A stretch of DNA of 64,000 bases from Schistocephalus solidus (Eukaryota > Platyhelminthes > Cestoda > Diphyllobothriidea > Diphyllobothriidae). The stretch is from positions 186,001-250,000 of the forward strand of contig WEDG01001053.1 of the NCBI GenBank assembly GCA_017591395.1, read 5' to 3'. Position 1 is the first letter of the stretch; each line of letters starts with the position of its first letter. Below, piece by piece: positions 44,531 through 56,271 of this stretch. A program made the position numbers and the translations under genes. A model generated the notes under the pieces. The model did not search any database. It had not been told where the DNA came from and was given only the letters and a program-made list of their open reading frames with translations.

Positions 44531-45345
44531 CGCTGACCAATCGATTACGGGGCTTCAATAAGCCACAGGAAATTAACCACCGATGTCAACACCTCAACCT
44601 CTCCTACGCAATGACCTGCTTCGATGACATGAATAATAAGTTCCACGATGACCTGCACGCCCTCCTAACGACTCTATCGAAACCGGACATAACTAACCTC
44701 GATGCTCGCGTCGGCACATACCACGCGACCAAGGGACGATTGTGCTCAGTCTCCACGGGACCAGCAGCTGAAAAGGCAAAGTCCGTCTCCTTCCCCTCCA
44801 GTAGGCATTTTCGGAACTCAGTCTTCTTCGGCCCAAATACTTTTGCCTTCCTATCCCCGTGGCTGTACCCACGCTGGCGTCAACATCAACCGGAGGAGTG
44901 ACCAAGGCGATGCGTGGTGCTACCTGCTGGATGGATCAACACCTTTTCGAATTCAAGGCTCCAAATGTAACCACGTAGGCAGCCATGAGGACGGTCAATA
45001 CTGATGTGGGTTATTTACGGTATTACGGCATAGGCCTGAAATTCGATTAAATTGTAACAGGTACATGAACTCCAACCTGGAACACAAGTAAACGCGGAGG
45101 GAACTGCGGGAGACAATACAGACCACCGTGATGGGAGCGATCGGTTGCACCGGACGTCGGAAACAGAACTGCTTTGATGACAGTGACCAAGAAATTCATA
45201 ATCTGATTTCCGCGAATAATAAGCTACACAACAAATACACCAAAGAAAGCGGCCGGGATCGACGTGGACTACAGAACCAAAAGCTGACTTCCCTTCGAGT
45301 ACAAACTGCGAAGCAGAGACATCTACGGTCATCATCGTGACCTCC
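44531..45345 (+). mobile_element. Decayed LINE-A endonuclease/RT-linker fragment
   Basis: NKFHDDLHALLTTLSKPD and LDARVGTYHA (compare [10 protein letters not shown] in copy 2), then NCFDDSDQEIHNLISANNKLHN (compare DWFDDNDADISNLLAEKNGLHK). Internal deletions and frame changes. 45,346-46,094 downstream holds nothing recognised. Confidence 0.7.
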
Positions 45346-46094
45346 ACGGCTGGACACAAGAATAGACACGCCCCCTCCCGCAACGCAGGTGCCGCGGTCT
45401 AACCCAAAAAAAACCTAACACCAACCTTACCCTAGCAGCATCGTATAACGACTGGATGCGTTCTTATCGCGATAAGGCTGATGCGAAAGGTTACCCGGAC
45501 TGACCTATTCGCACAATCACGGGTTGCCCGTTTTTCGTGCACTGATGGAACGTGCGCGCCCACGCCGTCATTATTGCATGCATGTGACGATCTGCCTGTG
45601 CTCTCCGGTGAACCATTAGGTCTTCGCCATATAACTCTTCCATTCTAGTTAACCCTTTATTACGGCTAATTAAACGTAATCACTCGTAATCCAAAGCCTT
45701 AGCCTAACCCTAAACGGCCCGCTAACTCTCACTCTGATTTGCCTAGAAGATGGCGCGAACTCACCGGTTACTACTGGTGGTTCGTAGTTCTCTGTTTGAC
45801 CAAGAGTCGGATAGTCAATCGTCAAGTAGTTTACTAAATGAGTACAAAGGGATAGGTTTATCATCCCAAATTAATGGAAAATGCATACTACCTAAACTGT
45901 CCTGTGTCATATCGAGGGACAACGACTGAAAGTGGCATTCAAAAGCCAGAAACCTGATGGAACAGAAAAATCTTGAAATGATGCCACACGAAAATCCTTA
46001 TTAAAAAGTAACCGAAGCAGTTCTTTCTGTTCGATGTTTTGAATTATGTCGCATAACAGTTCATATTAGAGGCCAATTAATAGATATACATCAT

Positions 46095-46430
46095 GATAGT
46101 CCAACCGTCCGTATGCTCCACGGAAGGGTGGTGCAGGGACGGTGACTTGCGCATGATTTAATTTAAAGTGATAGTAGATTTTCACTGCATCTACCACACT
46201 CTCTCATCCTCCCACACTTATGCCCGGTGTCAAGACAGAGTTGAGAAGACCGGAGATGTGAGAGGTGCAGATGGCTGGCGCGACCGGAGCCCCTAGGCGT
46301 GCTACCACTCCCCCGCGTGCGGCATTTGCTACGGGAGCGCAACCCAAATAACGCGTACCGTGCCCTGATGTGGTCCCCCGTGTTGGTCCAGCGCATCTAC
46401 CACGTGGCCCGTTTAGGGGCGCAATAGCTA
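46095..46430 (-). mobile_element. LINE-A tail fragment
   Basis: Close match to 2,165-2,430: TATGCTCCACGGAAGGGTGG..GGTGACTTGC and following. It ends where the Penelope fragment starts. Confidence 0.72.
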
Positions 46431-46431
46431 T

Positions 46432-46940
46432 ACACCCTAAGGACAGGGTTAGCTACCTTGATAAAAAAGGTGTTGCCTACAAAATCCCATGATCCAGTTA
46501 TAATGCCGTTTATTGTGGGCAAACTGGGAAATCTGTCTCAACCCGCCTACACGAACATCAGTTAGCGGTTAGAAAACGAGAGCATCTATCCCAAGTGGCT
46601 ATGCATACACTGGAAACAGGGCATACATTTGCCTGGGAGAAAACATGGATTGTTGGCACCTACCCAACCAGAAAAGGCCGTGATTCCTGGAAGCAATGCA
46701 CTCACACGAGGCATGCAGCAAACGGCATGTCGATTTGGATGCCGAATACAAAATCGTTAAGGATAAATTCAAACGCGCAGAACCAATCACGACAGGATAA
46801 CAAAATGCACTCAACGCGTATTGGTTCGGATTTCACCCAACCGTAGAATCCTTTGTTAAACACGGTTAATTAATTAATTGCTCCTGCCCACTAGCCGTAG
46901 TCTGACGACGAGCTGGGGGACCAGTCTCGAAAATTTAAGC
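46432..46940 (+). mobile_element. Penelope-like element, GIY-YIG end
   Basis: DRVSYLDKKGVAYKIP, then YNAVYCGQTGKSVSTRLHEH (GIY-YIG core), HLSQVAMHTLETGHTFAW and a stop at 46,844. One stop lies in the Cys position before the core. After the stop come CTGACGA and a CTGG/CCAG hairpin as at 39,551 (46,902-46,933), with GAAA here intact. Confidence 0.8.
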
Positions 46941-47006
46941 ATTAGTTTCAATTTTCTCAAAGAATTTCATCTTATTGAATATCTTGGGATGCCTGTATTT
47001 CAATAA

Positions 47007-47332
47007 TATAATGCGCAATGTATTAACTCACCTGGTTTTCCAAAGCGTGGCTGAAGATCCTCCCAGGAGTCTCTGTATTTGCAGTTTAAAGAGTTTCTTC
47101 TTTTAGGTGTCTCGTCAGTAAAGAGAGTAATGTAGCTGCTGCATCGGGAGATCTCATAATCACCGACCGCACACCTAATTGGTACCATTGATGTCCGAAT
47201 CGGCGTGCTTTGAAGCCTGGGTCTGAAGGCCTCCCACGGTTCCACTTCTTCGAACTTTGTTACCCTGACCAATTTGCCTATATTTAAGTGAGAAGGAAAA
47301 GGAGGGAAACGGCCGGTATTTATACACCATGA
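47007..47332 (-). CDS. Candidate internal or last exon of an unknown gene
   Basis: Minus strand. A good acceptor, ATTTTCAG, precedes 47,332 and a consensus donor, CAG|GTGAGT, follows about 47,018. The interval is open in one frame (SWCINTGRFPPFPSH ... WEDLQPRFGKP, about 100 residues). If joined to the exon at 47,685-47,865 with its phase 1 donor, however, a different frame is used (FMVYKYRPFPSFSFS), which stops at 47,177-47,175 and would end a protein of about 112 residues. I cannot choose. Neither frame matches a family I know. Confidence 0.38.
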
Positions 47333-47684
47333 CTGAAAATTCGCAAACGTTTTATGAACCTTCCATTGTGCAACACACCTATCCATACACATATCCTAAT
47401 TTTACCTGTTAAGCATCGTGTGGGCAGGTCGATTTTTGAATTGTTCACTCTGTACAACTGCAATAACACTGCCCATGCCGAAAATATACGAACCAGCACC
47501 ATCACCCTCATATATACCTCTTTTTTAAATTTATCCCAGGTCACAGTTCAACTAACAGTTTATTTTGGTCCCAGAAGTATATACAGAAAACTGGGGATAA
47601 AGATTATAAAGAGTTGATACTCCTTTTTCCTAAGCTCCCTGGTTGTTTCAGTCATCTGGATAAGACAGGCAGCAATAAACTTAC

Positions 47685-47865
47685 AACAGTTAATTTCCTG
47701 TGCGTAGATTTGCTTATATCCTTTGGTCAACCTTCTTTCAAGATCACCATATTCGTCATAATTGTGTTTTTGTCTGGCCTCCCGAAGGGTTCGGGGCAAA
47801 CGGCGGATTTGACGAAACAATTTTTGGCAGTTTGACAGAACCCGGGATGCACAAGCGTTCACCAT
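47685..47865 (-). CDS. Candidate 5' exon of an unknown small protein (paralogue at 56,197-56,986)
   Basis: ATG at 47,865 opens 60 codons: MVNACASRVLSNCQKLFRQI, then RRLPRTLREARQKH and LERRLTKGYKQIYAQ, rich in Arg and Lys. A consensus donor GTAAGT follows at once. A second copy, at 56,197-56,986 on the + strand, keeps similar codons and a GTGAGT donor at the same position, which argues for selection on splicing at least in the past. The frame is open upstream to another ATG at 48,042, but the paralogue's similarity there is in a TATCGAT-rich, promoter-like stretch, so I favour the inner start. The motif LFRQIRRLPRTL at the N-terminus faintly recalls LYR proteins of mitochondria (LYR would be LFR here); that is speculation. 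Confidence 0.45.
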
Positions 47866-48060
47866 GTTGTTGCTTGCAGTTGTGACGGCGGCATTTCGCA
47901 GGTTTGAATGAATTTCCCACGGATCGATATAGTACAGCGATCGATAAGTCACGGTGGCTCTGTGCGCAGCAGCCGGCCACGCTGGCAAAGGACAGGGTAT
48001 CCCGGAGGCGAATATATTAAATTCGGAGAGTGCTTCAGCCATTTACTGGAAAGGAAACAT
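47866..48060 (-). promoter_or_regulatory. Upstream region of the 47.8 kb exon with TATCGAT words
   Basis: Contains TTATCGATCGC and TATATCGATCC on the minus strand. The same region in the paralogue has a tandem TATCGATC array. TATCGATA-type sites are DREF targets in insects; the link here is inference. Confidence 0.35.
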
Positions 48061-49374
48061 AGTGGGAAAATCCGGGCAGTCACTAAAGTTAAGCCTGAAG
48101 GCTATTTTGATATTTCAGAATGCATAGGCTCTCTTTGACTGTCGAATACTGGCAAATAAAATGCCCCACGCACTGTAGAAACTTTCTGTGAGCAGACCAT
48201 TCGTCCAGTACTGGAAAATCTTACTACTTAAGTGCAGAGGTTCTCTTTCATCCAGGATTTTCCACTAGCATTATCGAGTTGTAACACGGTGCAGTCTGGA
48301 ACAACAGGCGGAAGAGTCTGTCGACTTATGTGCGGGTCTCTGATTCGCATTCTAAGATGGTTGTTTTGTGCTAAGTTTGTACACGCTAGCATTTGGGCCA
48401 TGTTAGCACGACAAACATGCAAAAAATTGCCTTAAGCTGTCAGCCAAACTGTCTTTTACGTAAAGCTGCATGTGCTACCGCGATGCGTGCACATTGTATA
48501 TGTAGAGTGGTGTTCTAGACTGCATTTTCCGACTTTAGTCCGCATAGTCCGTTCTCCTTTTTTCCCTTTTATTCTGACTTTCCTTATGGAGAATGAGACT
48601 TGCCTTCCCAGCATGCGGCTTTCTCCATTTTTAATTAACTCACCTGACATCATCTTCAGAAGCATTTTTCATGACCAATCCCCGCACGTCACGTGAGCGG
48701 TAGTCTGTTTTTAGAACACCTCATTCTCTCTGTCTGCCTGTCTCACAAGGATAGGGACAATCAGGTCACCCATAATACCGTCACAAAGTTCCCTTTATTC
48801 CTGCATCCTTTGCGGGCTCCCACATATGTGTCGTAATTTGTTCGTTTCCCCTGAAAGTGCGCTGCGATGGGGCGTGGAAGCTCATTCTTCTTTGGCTTTC
48901 AAATAGATAAGTGGGCATGAACTTTGCGATTTGAATTGCCATTGCGCAAACAAAAGGGGACAACGCCTGCGTCATAATACCGCAAAGTTCATTCCACATT
49001 AATTAATCACCCTTTTGCCGTCGTAGCCGTGCTCTTCATATGCTTGACACCATACAACTCTTAGAATTCGTCTAAGGCTTCTTTTACGTACAGTTACACG
49101 CATAATTCGTCCATTACCTTCTACATGCCTTAATCATCTTATCTCTGTCATCCTGCCTTGACAGTAACAGTCAACGGTAAGGTAAACTTCCTCAGCTCAG
49201 GACACCTCCGACTCCAGCTGCACCATCATCGGCAAAGTCACTTCGTCCGAGCTGGCACATCCACCATCCAACTTCTAGGCATGCATTAATTGTCTGTCCG
49301 CCTTCTGATCGACGAAACATGCTTTTGACTAGAAACAAGTACTGTTACAGGTCGGACCTAACGAAAGGCTTAGT
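48061..49374. other. Unassigned spacer
   Basis: No recognised gene, RNA or repeat. Confidence 0.35.
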
Positions 49375-50620
49375 CCACCGTGTGCTCCTTGGAGTGACCG
49401 GAGAACCAGTGACACGTGCGTAACTTGATTTATAATGAGGCATACTTGCGCAGCATCCAACGCACTCTCTTTCCTCAGCCACCTTGTCCCGAGGGTGACA
49501 CGATCTCAAGGTAACTGCAGGTGAACTGACACGCAGCGGATGACAGGGCTAAACAGCCCTTCTACGAGTTCAACACACGACCTACACATTTCGAGGTGAC
49601 TGTGACTCGGATCTGATATCTGTGAGAGTGCCTTGAAACCCCTATTGATAAGGCACCACTGAAGCCAAACTCCCAGTCCTCCAGTCACTTTGAAAATAAA
49701 TCATCTGAACCAAGTTATCCATTCAGTTGGCGGCCTTTCCAGCAGCGACTCTTAGCTCTTCACGGTTATTATAGTGACGAATGCGTTGAAGTGACGTAGG
49801 GAGGAGTTCCTACAGGCGAGCCTCACCCTGTCCTAGGCATCTGTCCTTGCCCCAGCTTATCATTCAAGTTAAGTGTCTGGCATAGCCAAACTGCGAACCT
49901 ACGCATGTCACAGACACTCCGTTCCCAACGCAGTAAAACGAGTTTTCACAAAACGGGTGTGGGCTGCTCGTGTCTCACATGAGTTATAGTACAGCCGAGG
50001 GTACAAGGGGAAGGAGCCGAGGTTCACGTATATGACGGATGTAACAGATGCTGATTCTATACCGGTAATGGGTAACGTTGGACGGTTTTGTGTGCGGTGT
50101 ATGTGTTAGGGGGGAGCTGTATGGCAATGGGGTTTGTCCTGCAGTGGTTTACTGCTCATCAAAATGTAGACGCATCCGGCCGATTAAACCCATGCGGCTA
50201 CTGAGTGTGCGTGGGTAGTGTGAGCTGTTGAGGCGATGGCTACAGGTGTATGTGGATATTTCTTGCACTGGTTCACCAGTCTCTGTGCGATGGATCTGCA
50301 AGTGACGGACGAGGCCGGTAATATTGGCAAATGCTGTGTTGGTGGCATCGGCGGTGCTTTTAGTGGAGGCGATTCGGGCGGAGAGGTGGTTTACAGGGCT
50401 GGAAATGGGAACGTTTTCTGATGTGCCAGGTGGGCTCTGGCGTGTCAACCGTGCGGAGAATTTAACTGTTAGAAATGCGCGTGCCAACAAAGAGGCTAAT
50501 GCGGTGCGTGTACGACCGTGGGCAGTTGAGGCGGATGAATGTCACAGTGGTTCGCCAGTTTCAGTATGACCAATTCGCCTTTGACTGATCAGGCCGAAAC
50601 GTGATGTGAAAGTGCGATCA
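49375..50620 (-). mobile_element. Decayed LINE-A 3' end
   Basis: Minus strand: finger region 50,490-50,149 with NTAFANITGLVRHLQIHRTE and SSHYPRTLSSRMGLIGRMRLH (Cys residues lost), then the decayed tail down to 49,375. Confidence 0.68.
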
Positions 50621-50899
50621 CAGTGAGGAGAGGTTTAACTAGATTCGGCACTGTTTTGGTGATTGTGGTGGTGTGGTCAAGGGGACGTAGGTAGTGTTAT
50701 CACCGGCAATAGTTGTCGCCGGCAGGAGTTGTGACATTTATGATGGAGGTGGTGCAAACGGAGACGGGGCATCAGGATCTTGCCCACGGTGGTCGAGGTC
50801 GTCATCTTGAACGCCGTGGGGGGTCCGGTAAGGGGTGCCGATGAAGGCGTTTATGGGGAAAGTGGATGCTATCCTGTGCCCCTAAACGGGCCTCGTGGA
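50621..50899. other. Probable LINE-A remnant
   Basis: GT-rich text similar to low-complexity parts of the zinc-finger linker; not resolved. Confidence 0.3.
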
Positions 50900-51230
50900 A
50901 GATGCATCGGACAAACAGGGGGCCACCTCAGGGCATGGCACGCGTTATTCGGGCTGCACTCCCATAACAACTGCTGAACCAGGGGGGTGTGGTGGCACGC
51001 CTAGGGGCGGTTAGGACCTGCGCCCTCTTCCATCTCCGGTCTTCTTGACTATGTCTTGACACCGGGCGTAGGTGGGGGCAGGATGAGAGGGTGTGGTAGA
51101 TGAAGCGCAAATCTAATATCCCTTTAAACTAAATCCCGCGCAATTTACCTACCTGCACCACCCTGCTGTGGGGCGTACGGTGGACCTCGTCGAATTCGAC
51201 GGTCGAACTGTCGAGATGTTATCGTGTTGC
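50900..51230 (+). mobile_element. LINE-A tail, + orientation
   Basis: Matches 14,155-14,380 (CTCTTCCATCTCCGGTCTTC.. and GTGGACCTCGTCGAATTCGA). It faces the minus copy just upstream. Confidence 0.7.
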
Positions 51231-51420
51231 TGGTGCACTGAATCCGAAGATGTCCGACAAGGCTCAGAATTTTTGTTGACGAAGTTAACAGGTTGGGAAT
51301 GGCCGGGTGATAGCGATGCCTTGTATGGCTGCCTAACTAGGACACAGGATTAGGAACCGCCCCGCCCGCTTAAAATAGGTGGCCTTATGGTCAATTTCAG
51401 GAACGGTAGATATACCCAGG

Positions 51421-51612
51421 TTTTAACACCATCACTAACCCTAACATAAAACTAACAAATCACCTTAATCTTAACCCTAGCTCTACCCTCAACCTAAACC
51501 ACTCTACAGAAAACATGATAATGACCTTAACCCTTAGGCTAATCATGACCCTAACCCCAACTCTGACCTTAACCCTAAACTCAACCCTAACCTTCACCTT
51601 AATCCTAAACAT
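51421..51612. repeat. Degenerate CCCTAA (telomere-like) interstitial repeat
   Basis: Roughly 190 bp of CCTAA/ACCCTAA words with many substitutions (AACCCTAAACTCAACCCTAA). CCCTAA is the complement of the metazoan telomere repeat. Shorter patches occur at 7,500, 45,700 and 54,745. Confidence 0.7.
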
Positions 51613-52504
51613 AAGTTCCTTGGAACTTGGCACAAAGCCAAATTTATTGTGGACAGTTCCTATTCCCGTGTCCTGTTTAGGTGGCCATACAAGGCATCCT
51701 TACTAACCGGGTATTTATGTTTTGGTTCGGAGGATCCTGGTCGATCCTGGCTGAGGTCCTCCTGGGTCGCCAATTTGATTTTTCGATCATTAAAGGAGTT
51801 CCACAGGGTGTATGTGTAACTGAGCTGTTGTCCCCATCACGAGCACCCGTAGCAACATCGCGGTAAGCGCACACCCTACGTCCTTACGAGAGACTGGTCA
51901 AAGGCCGTTGTAGTTGCTTCAGCATCGCATGGGTCCCGAGCACTCCAGTCCGTTAAAGGACGTCCATGTTTGGTATCCGTTTCTGCCATCTCAATTTCAG
52001 TGTAGGTGAAGGTGATTTAATTTCCTAGTTTGACTGATCTAGACGGTCCATGTTCCCAGTTTCGTGTTGACTCGAATTTCATAGTGCTTTCAGGCGGCCG
52101 AAGATTTGGTCGGCTTTGGAGATGCCACGGCACACGTCGTCGTCAACCTTGCTGTTATTTGATGGGCTACTGCCTAGACAGGCGAACTGGTCCATCGATG
52201 CGTCGCAAGTACTATTCACGTTTATCCTGAGCGACGTGTGTTCCCACGCTGATGCTTATTGGTGCATGACCACCGTTTACTCCATATTTACGGCCAGTTG
52301 GAAGTTTGAACAGTTGAGCACTTCAGAAATTGCACTCTCTTTGTAAGAAGTATTGATTCGCCGCAGCTGAGCAGCAGCGCGCTTCCTTTGGCGGTGGGAT
52401 CCTAGACTGCCTAGATGGAGATTAAAAATTCTTCCCTTTTAATTGCATTCTGTGTACAGAACAGTATGTATCTTACTTGGTTGTCACTTACATTACCATC
52501 CCCT
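51613..52504. other. Unassigned spacer
   Basis: A + stretch near 51,790-51,830 reads GVPQG, like RT motif B, but no neighbouring RT motifs support it. Confidence 0.3.
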
Positions 52505-52870
52505 GCAGAGGGGCAGATCGAGGTTAAGCTTGGTGATGACGAGGTGGTAATCTGTCTAGCCGTCGGCGGTCCAAATCGCCTTCATCATCAGTAAGTCCTG
52601 TTAGTCTCGCATCCGGAGGAGAACGTATTCCAACAGCTCACAGCGTCGCGATCGAGGGTGCGTCCAGGTTGTCCTCTACCAATTCATAAGGTGAAAGTGG
52701 GTGTTGGTGAGGAGGAGGAGGAGGAGGAGGAGGAGGAGGAGGAGGAGGAGGAGGAGGAGGAGGAGGAGGAGGAGGAGGAGGAGGAGGATAAGGGGGAGGT
52801 TTTCTGCGCATGTTCACAGAAGGAAGAGGCTGATATCATTGCAGCCGCTGATTCAATGGAGATCCAGATG
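52505..52870 (-). mobile_element. LINE-A endonuclease fragment carrying a GGA microsatellite
   Basis: The + text flanking the microsatellite matches 780-1,030 of copy 1 (the complement of the end of the endonuclease). The repeat sits where copy 1 has GGAGGAAAGTGTTGG-like text near 957. Confidence 0.62.
52709..52788. repeat. (GGA)n microsatellite, about 26 units
   Basis: Perfect trinucleotide array of 80 bp. All frames through it are open (poly-Glu, poly-Arg, poly-Ser on the other strand), so long ORFs here are artefacts. Confidence 0.92.
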
Positions 52871-53014
52871 TCACGTCTTTGTTCTATTATATCCCCTCGT
52901 GGAGACCATATAATTTTATGTGACGACATTGTAAGATGGGAGTTCCCAATCGGCATACCGGTCGGAGACCTCAGATAATTACTCTTTCACTGCACGCCAA
53001 ATGTTCAATTCAGT

Positions 53015-53580
53015 TTCGATGGTTAATTTGACCGTCAGATTGATTGCGTAGCGATGGGATCACTCCTTGGACCTCTACTAGCTGACGTCTTTATGGAAAA
53101 ACAGAGAACCACCAGCTATCTCCTGTTATAAACGACCTTTTTTTCCTATTCTCGATATGTAGATGATATTTTTGCAAAAGCAGATGAAAAATTTTGAGTT
53201 GGAAATCCACCTGCATAAAATGAATATGGCTCACCCAGCGCTAACCTTCACTTTGGAAAAATAGAAAGGAGAATGCCTCTCCTTTCTGGACATCCTTCTT
53301 AACAGGATACGTGATGGAACAATTCGTAGGAGTGTTTTTCATAAAACAACATGGACAGATCAAAACACAAATTTATACAGTTTTGTACCACTTAGTCAGA
53401 AACGAAGCCTGTTCCGTTGCCTCACTCACCAAACACTCTGCGAGAAAACGGGTTTCCGAGAAGTTTCTCAATAAATATATGGAGAAGAAGGACTTATTTC
53501 TTACTTTTCCTTTTCGAGGGGATCCGGTGAGCAAACTTCTGCATCGTTGCTTAAACGCTGCTATCGCATGCACTTAATTA
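53015..53580 (+). mobile_element. Penelope-like RT fragment
   Basis: VAMGSLLGPLLADVFM and, after a stop, YSRYVDDIFAKAD (YVDD intact), then in other frames a stretch matching the post-catalytic region. No GIY-YIG part is seen. At least four stops. Confidence 0.75.
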
Positions 53581-53874
53581 ACCACTAAGATAAGACTAGT
53601 GTTCTCAAACACTCCTTCACCATGAAGGTAAGGATAGACTGTCCTTTCAGACCTCTTGAATATGCATCTACGCCTTCACTTGCTCCTGTGGGGCGCCTAT
53701 CCAAACGGTTCAGCGGGCACCATCCTGTGTGGGTAATCCAAGGCATGGTAAAGTCCATCTCTAGCGCAATTGTGGCTAACTTGGTTGAGAGCAGTCACCG
53801 GGTAGACGTAGACCAAGCATTCATGTCATCTCTTAAGTGCCGAAGAAACACTCCAAGTTTCTGAGTCAGCGACG

Positions 53875-54065
53875 GCAGTGGCCATACGGTTAACCAACCC
53901 GGCCGGTTGAGAGGGTTACCGTGTTGTGGTCTCTAGGTAGCACCTAGGGTTGTGAATCAACAGATGAGAGCTGGATGCCAGTTAAGTTCCATGTGAAGCA
54001 TCCACCACCTGCCCTGTGTAGTCCCTAACTAGACACCCCATACCCCCTGTATGACTACCGGTAGC
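53875..54065 (-). mobile_element. LINE-A 5' UTR remnant
   Basis: Resembles 1,920-2,160: CATCCACCACCTG.., TCCCTAACTAG and ACCCCATACCCCCTG. Decayed. Confidence 0.5.
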
Positions 54066-54835
54066 CAAGGAATGGCCGTCAACCGATAGATAGCAGAACA
54101 TATTGTACAGTTTTAAGTCCGTGCTTACATACTAGACGCAGTTCTTTTCCAGAAATTCAGTGTATCTGCGTACGCAAACCGAAATTGACATCTTTTCAAA
54201 AAAACACATAAACATTATTGAAGGCAAGAAGGGATCGAAGCTTCCCGATCCGAATGAGGTTTCATTAAATCTTCTCAGGAAGGTTGTTCAGGAACGTATC
54301 GTGTTCTTGTAAATAGTCCTCCAAGATTCACTTGGTACTACGATAGCCTATCGCAAAAACGTTCATAGTTGTCGCGATGTGATGTTTCAAGCAATAATTC
54401 GAATAGTCTGCGATAGCTAGTTGGAATCAATCAAATGCTTGACCACAACTTAATCTACCGTGAATGTATAGGGCTTCTACTGTGCCTACAAACGCCTACA
54501 ACGAACGTGGCCCTCTCCATCCAACTGTTTCGAAACTTCAGTTTTTTTGGAAGGTGCAACATCTGCGGACTTAGTTGGCAAACACCATATGTGGCCAAAA
54601 AAACATTCCGATGACTTTTCGGGTCGGATCGGCTTACATGCTCCCCTCCCGCATCAGGATACGGGAATACGATCGGTCCCTCAGTAATAGAGGCGGCATC
54701 GCGTTAAATTGCAGTAAGTGTCAATAGTAACGTGTCCTAGTCCTCACCCTAACCTAAAGTTTTATCCTAGTCATAACTTAATTCTTATTTTTCTGGACTT
54801 TTATCGTTTATCCTTTTCTACGCAAAATAGTGAAG
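54066..54835. other. Unassigned spacer
   Basis: No recognised feature apart from a few CCTAA words near 54,745. Confidence 0.35.
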
Positions 54836-55082
54836 GTCGACTCGATTGGCGCATTGGGTAGAGCGTTGGACTTCTAACCAACAGGTCGCGAGTTCGAGCC
54901 TCAGGTACCGCGACACCTGGGGTTGGTTATGGCTGGCTGATGACGGTTAATAAGCCAGAAATGGCCATTCCAGTCCCTCTTGTCTTTGTCGGTCATGTTC
55001 TTCTTCATTAGCCACTGTGCGGCTGCTGGTGGGGCTCGAAAGTGAGCCCCAAGACAGAACGGGACGAGTGAGTCCTGTAATG
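54836..55082 (+). mobile_element. tRNA-derived SINE (monomer)
   Basis: Best-preserved + copy. tRNA-like head 54,841-54,915 with A-box TTGGCGCATTGGGTAGAG and B-box GGTCGCGAGTTCGAGCC; body to the CGGGACGAGTGAGTCCTGTA end. Confidence 0.82.
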
Positions 55083-55394
55083 ATCGATGCGAGCCTACTT
55101 ACCATAATTCAGACCATTCTTGGTAAGGCCTGCAAAGTTGGTGTCGCAGTCGAATTCGGATACAGCCATGAATATCCGCGCCAGATATCAAGCCAACCTC
55201 GATTATTAGTTATCGTTTTTTAACCGAAACAGTGAAGGTCAACTCGCTTGGAGCGAACAGAACTGAGAATAAGGAAGTGTCCAAGAAAAAAGTTGCATCA
55301 TAATCAGTTTGGATGGACAGAGGGCGGACAGCTTACTTTGTCGGCAGTGCCAACAGTAAGAGGTATCTGACGCAGACAATGGAGCCTGAGTCAG

Positions 55395-55715
55395 CCGTTT
55401 CTGTCTTTCGGTTATTACAATGGCTCCTTCTTAATGTGGTCTCTATGGCACTCCCATTCATGGATGTGTATGTAACCGAAGAGCCTAGTGAGGTGGTTGA
55501 AGGTGTTTTGGCAATGTAGCCATTTGAGGCGTATGCAGTGAGCGTATGTTGGTGCTCCTGGCACTGGTCAACCCTGCTCTGGGCGACGGATTCGCAGGTG
55601 ACAGACCAGCTGCCCGACCGTGAGATAGCATCATATGGTTGGTGAATTAGTTTTATTTTACAGTGGACTTGCGCTCCATCTACCACACTCCTCCTCCCCT
55701 ACCTGGTCCCGTAGC
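55395..55715. mobile_element. LINE-A mosaic (tail and finger pieces)
   Basis: Left part matches tail in + orientation (AATGGCTCCTTCTTAATGTG), middle is a frameshifted minus-strand finger linker (SVTCESVAQSR), right part is tail in minus orientation. 55,716-56,059 has nothing recognised. Confidence 0.58.
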
Positions 55716-56087
55716 AATTTTCAAGCAAAAAGCCAAGATTTTAGCATATATAACATCGAAAATTAGCGCAAAATAGCCATCTTGTTGCAGACTACGCCGT
55801 GTTGAAATGTGATAATAATAGTAGAACAGCAGGGGTCGAAGAGAACAAATGCACTGAAATAACGAAATTATCTAATAATGGACCAATGCAAGCATGTTTC
55901 AGGATTTATAATTTCAAGTTTAAAGCAGAGACTACACGAAGGTAGCTCAGGTGGGCGCAGTTTCACCATCATATTCTGTCGTCAAAAAGGGCCATAAACG
56001 CGCGCGGAATTTAAAGCCTTTGGGCAGTAGGATGCTTTAGTCTCTACAAACGCGGCCGGCCGCAGCACACGCACGGCCGCCGTGAAT

Positions 56088-56147
56088 TATCGATCGGTGT
56101 GTCCTATCGATCGGTGTGTCCTATCGATCGGTGTGTCCTATCGATCG
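56088..56147 (+). repeat. Tandem 17-bp TATCGATCGGTGTGTCC repeat
   Basis: Three exact copies (56,088-56,138) and a partial fourth. In the paralogue at 47.9 kb the corresponding stretch has two TATCGATC-like words but no array, so the array arose by local expansion. Confidence 0.85.
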
Positions 56148-56271
56148 ACAGGATATTAATTCAAACCTGCAATTAGCCTCCGTAAAATGTCAGCAACAAC
56201 ATAGTGAACGCTTGTGCATCTAGGTTTCTCAGATGTGCGAAGATAAGAGATCAGAGATGAAAATCGGAGAA

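Noticed and set aside
47685..47865. Firm call as an LYR-motif mitochondrial protein
   Set aside because: Only LFR at the right place and basic helices; the defining Tyr and downstream Phe are absent, so the family is not assigned.
52658..52978. Poly-Glu protein frame
   Set aside because: Produced by the GGA microsatellite; flanks are LINE-A endonuclease in the other orientation.
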